Part shown: positions 8,367 to 17,057 of the stretch, piece by piece
How positions within the stretch are numbered: the first letter of the stretch is position 1
Layout: each line of letters opens with the position of its first letter
Source of the DNA: Ophioceras dolichostomum
Taxonomy: Eukaryota > Ascomycota > Sordariomycetes > Magnaporthales > Ophioceraceae
Direction of reading: 5' to 3'
Assembly (NCBI GenBank): GCA_003049485.1
Contig: PYST01000541.1
Coordinates: 1-17,952 of the forward strand
Length of the DNA stretch: 17,952 nucleotides
Notes under the pieces: model-generated
What the model saw: the letters and a program-made list of their open reading frames with translations, nothing else
Databases searched by the model: none
What the model was told of the DNA's origin: nothing
Made by a program: the position numbers and the translations under genes

Positions 8367-9638
8367 TAATAGTAACGATAGGGCAGTCTCTGTCTCAGAG
8401 GTCTGAGCGAGCTCTGTGAAACATGCAGGTACACTAAGCCTTCGAACGGCACACTCTACGCTTAATGGGTTGACACTAAAGCTCGAATTGTTTTCTAACA
8501 TTCGCTGCTAAGAAATTGACCACACTATCGAAAAGGTAGCTCGACTGGATACAACAGAGAGACGAGAGGTCCAAGGTGCTCTTGGAGGTCACCACAATTT
8601 CTGGCGTCTGCAGGACGGAGTTAGGCCGTTGTCTGCCAGCATTGCAGAAAGCCAGAAGCTGTCTCTCTTCGGATTCCGGCACTTTCTGAGAGCAACGAAC
8701 GCTAAGTTTTCAATATCAGATGAGTCGATGGGAAGAGGGCCGGACTGGAGTCCTTATCACATCAACACTCGAAGGTCTGCGTTTCGGGCTGCCAAGGCAA
8801 AACAGCACTGCAGATAAACTCGTTTCAAAAAGGATTTGGATGGTGGCGTGGTGTATGGGCCGCGACCACCGACCTTTAATAGGGCCCGGACGCCGGACTT
8901 CGGAATCCAATCTGGGGCTGCTGCGGGGTGACATTCCTCCCGTCAAAACTGCGGGCCACGCAGGATGGCCGGCTAAGCCGAGTTACGAGGCCCTCCGACC
9001 GCCGGGCTTCCCGCTGGTGAATCATCAGATGATTTATCCTCACTCTCTCATTCGACGGTTCTCTCCACGTTGAAACTTCAGACGGTCTTGTTTTGCGTCT
9101 GGCCGGCGTTTGCGTCGGGCCGGAGCCACCAACCAGCGCTGAACAAACGCGTGTACCTCGCTACCAATCTTGATAGGGACACTGAGCGCATGAGAGCGCG
9201 CCTCCATCATAAGCACGAATTCCCCAAGTGCAAGCCACGAGATGACTGATCGGTGCGACACGCGTTTTACAAAAGGCCATTTGGACCCCATCCGACTCCG
9301 CGTCTGCGTGTAAGCCCCTATTTTAAAATGAACTGAGTCACTTGGCCCCCAAAGGCTGAAGGACTCGGACATATCCTTCGAAAAAGACCCTCTGGATCTC
9401 TAATGACCGGGCGATGGTGGGCAGAGCCTCAGCCGAAGATGGCTTCTTCTCTAGGCCAGACTCGCCTCGAGGTCTCCTTGGCGAGCTCGTTCACACAACT
9501 GGATTAGATACTTAATGGCTTCGACCCGCCTCGTGGGGCGATGATCGGATGAGCATGGGACGACATCCACACCACATAGAAACAGAAAACGCCTCCATCA
9601 GAACACTTTAGACGAACTCGTTACCGACAGAAGCGGAC
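8367..9638. other. Gene-free 5' flank of the LPMO-like gene
   Basis: About 1.3 kb without a convincing gene. Frames at 8720-9073 (+) and 9040-9372 (-) have no recognisable family and no splice context. The region should hold the promoter of the secreted protein starting at 9639 and contains carbon-regulation-like motifs at 8912-8980. No convincing TATA box was found near the start. Confidence 0.45.
8912..8980 (+). promoter_or_regulatory. CreA-like and XlnR/Xyr1-like motifs upstream of the LPMO-like gene
   Basis: CTGGGG (8912-8917) and GCGGGG (8923-8928) match the CreA/Cre1 consensus SYGGRG. GGCTAA (8971-8976), at the centre of the palindrome CGGCTAAGCCG (8970-8980), matches the XlnR/Xyr1 core. 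They lie 660-730 bases before the ATG at 9639. These motifs are short and common, so this is a weak prediction of glucose repression and xylan/cellulose induction. Confidence 0.25.
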
Positions 9639-10406
9639 ATGCGATTCACACTATCATTCTGCATTGCCGTCGCCCTCAGTGGTGGAATAGTGGCTGCCCA
9701 TTCTTGGGTCGAGTGCACTAACCATGACAACGCTGAGGTGCTCCAGAAGATGAAGGATGGCGCTGCAAAGGGCGAGCTGGTCGACCCTGTGTGAGTGTGC
9801 TCTCATCCCTCCTACTGTCCCATGGCCTTATTCACTCTTCCCCTCGCTTCCTTCTCTAGCTAATCGTGGAACAGCTTCTTCCCTGAATACTGCCACGGCT
9901 GGCCCCGCGCCAAGAAGAACCCGGGCGACTGGATCGACGAGTCGACCAACTACGCCTGGATCCTGGGCACCGGCGAGAAGAACGCCTGCAACCCCTCCCA
10001 GCGCCAGCCGGCGCAGGAGGGAAACGCGCCCATGGCGAAGGCCAAGGCGGGAGAGATGATCCGTCTGCGCTACGGTGGCAACGGCCACACGCGCGGCGCC
10101 AACGCCGGCCCGGACGGCCCTGGTCTGGTCGAGGTGTACTGGGCGGGCAAGAAGGAGACGGAGATCACCACTGTTGACGAGTTCACGGACGATAAGCGGA
10201 TCGGCCGCGCGGGCTTCTCGGACGTGTCGTTCTCGTACCCCGAGGGCGTCACTTCTCCGACGGAGGGTCTGATCGACAAGGGCAATTGGATGGAGCTCAC
10301 CCTGCCGGACAAGATGGAGGCTGGCCGACACATGATGGTCTGGGTTTGGAGGTACGATAACAAGCCGCAGTGGAGCACGTGCTTTGATGTCGAGATTGAG
10401 GGATGA
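9639..10406 (+). CDS. Secreted His1 protein, LPMO-like
   Basis: The predicted product is 227 aa. Exon 1 is 9639-9790 and exon 2 is 9875-10406; the 84-nt intron (GTGAGT...ACAG) joins ELVDPV to FFPEYCHGWP in frame. Residues 1-20 (MRFTLSFCIAVALSGGIVAA) form a signal peptide whose most likely cleavage leaves His21 as the first mature residue (HSWVEC). An N-terminal histidine plus an internal histidine makes the copper histidine brace of lytic polysaccharide monooxygenases. Candidates for the second are His122 in GGNGHTRG or His203 in GRHMMVWVW. The C-terminal STCFDVEI places an aromatic residue (Phe221) where LPMOs keep an axial Tyr/Phe. Four mature cysteines (26, 57, 89, 220) could form two disulfides. 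Late strands (NWMELTLPDKMEAGRHM, VWVWRYD) look like an immunoglobulin-like sandwich. I cannot place it in a named AA family; AA9 and AA11 hallmarks are absent. No CBM is attached and the gene appears intact. Confidence 0.8.
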
Positions 10407-11234
10407 TGAGATTGAAACAGCGCAGTAAGCGATGGTGTTGGTTGGCGGGGCTTTCTTTCTTTCTTTCCTTTCTTTCGCGCACTCTAATACTACTTTCTAT
10501 TCTCTTCACAGCAAGGCAAAATTTCTCTCTTTCGGTCAACTATGCCTGCAGCTTGGATGGGTTGAGTGTAGTTGCTGTGGTAACTATCGCCATAGTCGGT
10601 AACTACTACTGTGCTGGTTGACGGCCAGAACTTGCATCAAACGCACTCCGGTCACTTCCACGTGGTTTAACACCCTCCGAAAAAGTTGGTAGTCGAGATG
10701 CTTGGTCCGATCTTCGCGGCGCAGTCTCAATGATAGGTTTGATGCTCACCACTACGATCATCATCAAACGTCCCAAGCGCACATAACCCGACGCCAAGCG
10801 ACACCCACATTAGGTGACCGTGTTGCCGGGAATGTGCGAAACTAGTCGTTCTACATGCCTAGGCGTGTTTTTTCTCTTATTTCTCTTTGGACGACGAGCG
10901 GGCCCGTGATCATCCTGTCCGTCAAGGCCAACGAGGAGACCCATGTTCCGGTGATCCACAGTAGGCCTGACCGTTCCGGCTTGCTCTTTCCGAGGCCGCG
11001 CGGAGGAGACCGGCACTCCAGGACACCAAGCCTTGTAGGCGCGCTGTTCCTCCCATCCCTCACTTTATCTGAAAGGTCATCCCAGGTCCGGTGACCTTCT
11101 TTCCGTCCTATCTCCCCACCTGTGTTCTGTCATCAACAACTCGTTGCCGGGGGACATCGGTCACACTCTTCATTGAAAGTTACGTCGCATTACCATGATC
11201 GCTTTACCGACAAGACAACCCTTCTTGCTCTACT
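10407..11234. other. Gene-free stretch after the LPMO-like gene
   Basis: This includes the 3' UTR of the secreted protein gene. A pyrimidine microsatellite of TTTC units lies at 10451-10476. Short overlapping frames at 10797-11094 on both strands show no family features. No RNA gene was recognised. Confidence 0.45.
10451..10476. repeat. TTTC microsatellite
   Basis: An imperfect run of CTTT/TTTC units lies about 45 bases past the stop codon of the LPMO-like gene, in its likely 3' UTR. Confidence 0.8.
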
Positions 11235-11595
11235 CCATTCCGTCATTCGGATCAAGATCTGGATCCTGGACACGGACCCCACGCCGAGGGTAGAGTGCTC
11301 GCTCACTCTAGACGAGGGCGTCCTGTCGGCCAACGTCATGGGCGCAGGCTCGACTCTGGGCGTTGTTACGGCGCAAGGGCCGGTCGAGTGGATTAGGTTG
11401 CTGGGCGACCCGGCGAAAGCCGGATACGCCTCCGAATGGTGCAGAACTGTGGCGGACCAGGCGCGGAAGAGGCAGATGAGCTTTGCGGAGGTCGAGGTTG
11501 GGAAGCACAGGTTGAGCTGGAGGACGAATGTGCCCGGTGTGTATTTGGAGAATATCGTGCTGAACCCGGGGAGTAAGGCTGTGCCTACTACCTAG
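11235..11595 (+). pseudogene. Fragment resembling the C-terminal domain of a GH115 glycosidase
   Basis: An open frame ending at 11593-11595 carries a coherent beta-rich segment: IRIKIWILDTDPTPRVECSL, then EWCRTVADQARKRQMSFAEV, GKHRLSWRTN and PGVYLENIVLNPGS. The order (IWxLD, conserved W...VADxxR, GKHxLxW, PGVxLExIVL) is like the C-terminal beta-sandwich of GH115 alpha-glucuronidases, which remove glucuronic acid from xylan. This is from memory of the family, not a search. The catalytic domains are not present upstream, and the bases before about 11235 do not continue the similarity, so it looks like a truncated remnant. Another carbohydrate-active C-terminal domain is possible. The frame could begin at the ATG at 11122, but that N-terminal part looks unrelated. 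Confidence 0.35.
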
Positions 11596-12271
11596 TGATC
11601 TGGGGCCGCCGGAGACGCTGCTTATGTACCTAGGCAGGCAGGCACGCAAGCAGGGAGCCATGTGCCTGAGTCGGCAGCCTTCGTCGCGGCGTTTCGTTCT
11701 GTGGTGGTTGGTGATACTGGTGATGACGATGGTCGTGGTAATGGACTGATGATGATGTGAATGTGTGCTATCACTCGTAAAGAATGCAACTTGGACTAAC
11801 CCGAGATGCAGAAGCCCGCGACGAGGACGAGAACAATGTCAGGGGAATAGTGAGGCCAATTGAATTAAGAAAAGGGAGACGGTTGACCACCCAAATCAAG
11901 TGGCCAAACCCCAAACTCCAAGCTTAGTTCCATCGGAGCACTCTCGGTGTTCTTCAGCTTGATGTTCTCTATGTGCGACGAAAACCCAACCTCCCAGTCC
12001 ATATGCCATGAAGAAATGGCGTGCGCCGTCGTTACCAGAATGTATTTGTCTCAGATCCCTCCAATTAATGTTTTGCGCTAGCCGACCAGCATCTGCCACG
12101 ATCTATCATTTCACTCTACTGATACGGTCCTCCTTGATTAGCAGTGTCTCGATTCGCAGCGTCTCCCTAGCCACCGCCCGCACCCTGGTAAGCGGAGCTT
12201 GCGGGCACTCACCGGTTCCAATCGACTGGGTAGTAGGCGGTGTTTCCCGCAACAGCATGGATGCCGCCTTG
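11596..12271. other. Gene-free 3' flank between the GH115-like fragment and the 7-TM gene
   Basis: No coding signal is seen. It contains GATGAT/GGTGATG-rich simple sequence around 11700-11760 and presumably the 3' UTR of the minus-strand 7-TM gene. Frames at 11896-12099 (-) and 12008-12331 (+) lack family features. Confidence 0.45.
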
Positions 12272-13881
12272 CTAATACTGGTGATGGTGCTGATGCGGCG
12301 GTACAACGGGTATGGTTTCGGCCGACAATAGGACGGTTTTCTCGCGGTTCGGGTCGTTGTTCGGGTTGTAGACAGTCTGAGCCCGCATGAGGGGCAGATC
12401 TTGGGTGTCGTTATATGTGTTCTGGTTGTCGAGGCTACGTCGGGCATAGCCGCCAGCGTCATCGAGCATCGAGTTGGGGTCCACTCGGACGATTTGGAGG
12501 TTCCCAGAGATCTTGCTCGCCAGTCCGGCCTCGCCCCCGTCTTTGAAGAGAAGAAGAACAGTTTGTCAGTAGGAATTTCGGAGCCACAGCCGAGTGGGGG
12601 ATGGGGAGGGTGGTAGAGAGCATCAGGAAAAGGCGACGGGGCACGCAGCTTACAGATGTAAACGTTAGCGAGATCGAAGAACACTGAAGCCCAGGTGGCG
12701 ATGGCGAGAACCTGACCGAACGTCCACTTATCATCCAGGTTGGAGCCGGCGGTGCGCTCGACGATGTAGGTCCTGTAGTTGTAGAAGAGGGCGAGGTACC
12801 ACCACATGACGGTCAAGCAGGCGGTGGCATTGATGACCTGCACCGTGAACTTGTAGGCGATCAACGGGTAGCCGAAGAGTTTCGTTTGGGTCGTGAAGCG
12901 GATCACGGCAGCGTCGAACTTGGGGCTCAGCGTGATGAGCGCGTAGGCGAACAGGACGAGGAAATTGACGACGAGTAGAGAGACGCCGGTCCACACGACG
13001 GGCTGGAGCTGCGCGTGCTCGATGTAGCCGTCGCAGCGGTCGTTGAAGTAAACCTGCGCCGAGTACAAGGGGAGGTCCATGCTCTGCTTCCACTCCATCC
13101 TCCACCCGGATGTTTCTCTGCTCTCGATGGACCCGAACATGCCCATGAGCGTGATCATCAGGATGGCGATGGTCGACCACACCCAAAGGCGCAGCTTGCG
13201 TCGCTCAAGGCTGTCGGAGAGCGACTGCAGCATGATGGCGTGGAGCACAGAGAAGACGGTCATGAGGAACGAACCGATCTGCTGATAGTAGATGGTCGGC
13301 TGGTCGGGGTGCTTGAGCGAGGACGCGGCGCGCGTGATGGCCGCCGCGATTATGGCCAGCGCGAGCACCAGCGACGCCTCGACGAACGCGTTGATCGACT
13401 CGAGGAATCCCGAAAAGTTGACGCGACTGCGATGTTTGGCCCAGGACTTCCCATGCTTCTCCCCCGCCCCGAGGATGCGATCGACCGCGATGACGACGAA
13501 GTAGATGGTTGCCAATGCCAAGGCCAGGAAATATGAGATCATCATTCCGATGCCCGCAATGTCCGGGTCACCCTCGACGCCCAGCTCGTTCTGGCACACG
13601 TCCAGCAGACAGTCCTCATCGGCGAATCGCAGGGTCTCGTTGAAAATGGGGAAGTCGAGCGAGGCCCACCACTCTAGCAGAAGGCTTGGGGTGTAGTTCG
13701 AAGCATTGTATGGGAGCGGCAGCAACGAGCCGATGTATTGTCCCGAGAGGACGAGTGGGAAGTCCATGGCCAAGAGAGTCGCCGCGAACCATTTTCCGGC
13801 CAGCTCGCACTTGTCCTGGGTTATGTTGAGCGTCAGGTTGAACGGCGGCAGCTCCGCAAAGTCGCTGACACCCGCCGCCAT
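12272..13881 (-). CDS. Seven-helix integral membrane protein of unknown function
   Basis: The predicted product is 498 aa. Exon 1 is 13881-12654 and exon 2 is 12540-12272; the 113-nt intron (GTAAGC donor, TTCAAAG acceptor) joins NVYI to YGGEAGLASKISGN in frame. Residues 1-107 are soluble with no signal peptide, five N-glycosylation sequons (Asn15, 19, 59, 62, 81) and Cys25, 91 and 96, suggesting an exposed N-terminus. Helices are predicted at about 108-133, 166-184, 198-219, 232-250, 293-317, 338-366 and 387-409, followed by an 89-residue polar tail ending in HQHHHQY. This N-out, 7-TM, C-in layout is GPCR-like, but I see no hallmark of a known fungal receptor class. The motif WTFGQVLAIATW before the last helix recurs in uncharacterised fungal membrane proteins as far as I recall. 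The frame is intact and strongly codon-structured, so the gene is probably functional. The start is the first ATG of the frame (MAAGVSDFAELPP). Confidence 0.88.
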
Positions 13882-14966
13882 CTTCGCTGTCCCGTTCTTT
13901 AGTCCGCCGAACTCGTTATTCTGATCAGGGGAAGTCGGCGGAGCCCAGGACGGAAGGGGAGATCACCGATTCGTCGGATCTCAACCGGTCGAGGAGCAGC
14001 GACGAAGGGAAGAGAGATGAAGGAACACAAGAAAATAAACAAAAAGAAGGACGAAAGTTGGGATTGAACTAATGACGACGAAAAACAAAACAGATTCTCG
14101 TGGAACGAGATGGGAGTGGGGAAATGGGAAGTTTTTGTTCATTCATAACACAATTGAGGGAGCCTCCAACGCCATACCTTCCTCGATACCTACCTACCTA
14201 CCTACCCATTGAAATTCTTACTGTCCTTTGATAGCTTTGGTTGGCTGGGCGGAATTGCCGCCACTCCAATGCAGGCAGAGCCTCGTCACTCATCAATTTC
14301 ACCACACCGTTTCCATCCCATATTGCTCGGACAGACCAAGTCCCCCATAGATGAAGGGGCTGAGTCGCGAGCGATCTCGGGGTCTCGGGGGGGCGCTGGT
14401 AAGCGGGAAGCGCCACAACTGCGGGCCGCCCAGGCACCTCCGATTGGCGATCCAGTTTTGTCTTTAGTCTCAGAGGATCAGCTCGCATGAAGCTGCCTTA
14501 CGGGCCCCGAGAAGTGATTGGGTCCCCTCGTCCCGCCAGCTGCACGTTGCTAGCACTAACTCGAGCAGGTGTCTGCGGGTGGTCTCAACCCCTGAGGCCG
14601 TTTTTACATAACCCGCAAACGACGCCCGTCACCTTTTTTGTTCCACCTTGTTGAAGAATAGGATATGGCACGAATGAGTAAGCCCCCAGTGCCGACCTCT
14701 TTTTCTGAGGAGACGGGAACCATCGATGGGCGTCGAGAGTACCCACTTTTCCGGCAGATTTTGGACCATAGTTACATTTGGGTCTTGTTTTGAGTCGCGC
14801 GTCGCTGAACAGAGAGTGACATGAAGGGCCTGAGGCAGTGAATCACAAGAGTCTGCAACGTGATAGCTTCGTCTCCCCATCCACCCGCCAACTAGGCGAG
14901 AAAACGAGCAGACTTGAGTTTCCCAGGCCTGAGATGAACTCTGATGTAATGGCGGATCACACTGTG
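13882..14966. other. 5' leader and intergenic region of the 7-TM gene
   Basis: About 1.1 kb containing the promoter and probable long leader of the minus-strand 7-TM gene. It is purine-rich on the plus strand at 13995-14130. A TACC microsatellite is at 14187-14206. Frames at 14198-14490 on both strands lack family features. No RNA gene was recognised. Confidence 0.45.
14187..14206. repeat. TACC tetranucleotide repeat, five units
   Basis: Five uninterrupted TACC units are read directly, about 300 bases upstream of the 7-TM gene start and on its promoter side. Confidence 0.85.
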
Positions 14967-17057
14967 AAGCGTGTGCTTCTCAACAAACCGTGGCAAGCTG
15001 TCAGTAGAGTGAGTGCCAGCTTCGACCTGGGCCTGGCCCACGTTAACGTCCGAGACGAAGACTCCGCCTGCTGTCTATTGGTGGACCTGCCCAGCTACCC
15101 GTTCAACTACAGGAAGAAGCGCTGGTACGAGACGCGTAGTCTGCGGTGGCAGTTCTTCGCACGGCAAGCCGCGGACAGATCTCCTCGGCGCACCAGCGGC
15201 CGGGTATGAGGCCACCACGCCGAGCTGGCAGAGCTACCTCAGCACGGCCGAGGTCCCCGTGGCCGCTGGGTCACAAAGTGCAGAGCCTCATCGCGCTCCC
15301 TGGGCGCCGTGTAATGCCCATGGCGCTCGGGGCCATTCGCGACGTCGCCGACCGCGGGCCGGACGGTCATCGGCTACGGATTCCACGACATGGCGTAGCA
15401 CAAGCCCATCATCCTAGAGTTGCAGGACGCGTCGCTCCGGGCGATGACGCGCCTCGCACCCGCGCGTCTCGGCACTAAGGGCGTCAAGTCTGCCGCTGGA
15501 GTGGGCCGGATACAAGCAGCAACTGCAAAGCATCGAGACCCGCACCACGGCCGACATCCGCATAGTCAATAAATACGACAAGCTGCCGGGTGCGGGCCAG
15601 CACTGGGGGCTGACGTTCCGCAACATTGCGGCCATGCGCGAGCACCCGCTGTCGCTGCACTGGAACGTGCTGAACGGCGTGTTCAAGATGCTGGCTAGTA
15701 CGGGCATCGCGGGCACCGCGTCCAACCTCGCCATGCCGCCCACCACCATACTTAGGCAGCCCGTTCGTATCTAGCAACGTGCCGACCTTCGGCCGGTGCC
15801 AGGCTCAAAGGCTTCTGCGTGCGCACGCGGTGCAGTCTGGCCTCAGGCGGTCACGTGCGTGCTGTCTGATGACAAGTGGGAGGAGCCCACGATCGAGCTC
15901 AAGAACGTCGTCGTCACGGGCGTGAACTCTAGCCCTAGCTCCAACGGCAAGTGGAGCAGCCTGCCGTATGGCATGATGGGGTGGGTGCTTGACACCAAGC
16001 CGTCGCCGTTGCCTGAGACTTGCGTCGCTGAGAGCCAGGTCGTTGTTAAGAAGACGGCCAATTCTGTGCTATGCGCTCAGGCTGCTGCGCACTTCCTCCA
16101 GGAGGCGGTGACAGCGGCTTCTATGGACAGCCTAGCTCCGTTCTTTGGATCGTTGGAGGCCACCGCTGTAGTATCCGTGAGTCCGTTTCTCGCCTGGATG
16201 AAGTCCATCGCACCAGTGCCCGGGCTTCCGCTGGGATCCATTCTGGAGCGCGGCTTCGTCGACCAGGTCACTATCACCTCAACTGACACCATCGAGGCCG
16301 TCAGCGCAAAGCCCTTCGACGCACTGCTGGACAAGCCCAACGCCGTCGATGCCATGCCCCAGCTCGATGACGACCCGACCTTCCTGTCCAACAACGTCGT
16401 CAACTCTCTCGGTCGTTCTTTCGCGGACGGCGTCACGCTGGCGATGCTCGAAGCAGCAGGCGCTATCAACCTTAAGGTCCTTGAGGTTGGCAGCAGCGCG
16501 GTAGGTAAGTCCCCTTGCGCAGCACCGGTGCTGAAGCACATGGGCCGCAAATACAGCCGCGTCACCAGTACGTGGTCATGGCTCGCGACGAGGCCGCCCT
16601 GGCTGGGCTGGATGTCGTCACCGCCAAGGTAACCTCCTTGGCGCTCAAGGTCAAGACGCTCAAGATCGAGGAGGAGCTAGATGCTAAGGAGTTTGGTGGC
16701 GAACCTGCTGCTGAGGACGGAGGCGGCGGGCAGGTTTTTGACGTTCTTCTCTCGTCGCCTGACCAACCAACATCAAGAAGCTGCCTGGGACCCGCGACCG
16801 GCTCATCATCTATCCGATCACTAGCGCCGGCATGCGCACAGCTTCCGTCCTAGGCGCGCTGCCCCGCTGGTGGCGCGATATCAGGCCGACTGAGTAGAGA
16901 ATAGTGTCGTGGAGCTCGAAGCCATGCGACTCGACGCCTGGGACCAGCTCTTACAGAGAACGGGGCCTCGGGAGTCGATCAGGTGGCGCAGGCCTCGGAA
17001 GACTCTCTTTCACAGCAACTCTCGGTCATGATCTCGATCCTGTTGCCGGAGAGGTAG
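14967..17057 (+). pseudogene. Remnant of a reducing polyketide synthase (AT/DH linker, DH, methyltransferase)
   Basis: Family-like segments appear in correct PKS order but in changing frames. LVDLPSYPFNYRKKRW (15076-15123, post-AT linker) is followed by TDLLGAPAAGYEATTPSWQSYL (frame change near 15158). GHKVQSLIALPG follows (change near 15260; the family usually has PGAGY here, so the start of the DH domain is damaged). TVIGYGFHDMA then a TAG (15396-15398) comes after a change near 15362. AGQHWGLTFRNIAAMRE in the second half of DH comes after a change near 15490. NVPT, ARLKGFCV and LSDDKWEEPTIELKNVVVTGV need three more changes (15764-15860). The methyltransferase region has VLEVGSSAVG at 16482-16511 in place of the SAM motif. 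LKIEEELDAKEFGG, TSAGMRTASVLGALPRWW (stop 16895-16897), AWDQLLQRTG and SGVDQVAQASEDS (stop 17055-17057) follow in shifting frames. At least ten frame changes are needed. KS and AT are absent upstream and no KR or carrier domain is seen downstream. It is clearly dead. Confidence 0.75.

Noticed and set aside
8720..9372. Two frames (8720-9073 plus; 9040-9372 minus) in the LPMO-like upstream region
   Set aside because: No recognisable family, no introns or start context; kept as unassigned intergenic.
12106..12653. Unspliced extension of the 7-TM frame to a 591-aa product
   Set aside because: A good GTAAGC donor and CAAAG acceptor give a tail in another frame with better composition; the extension is intron and antisense read-through.
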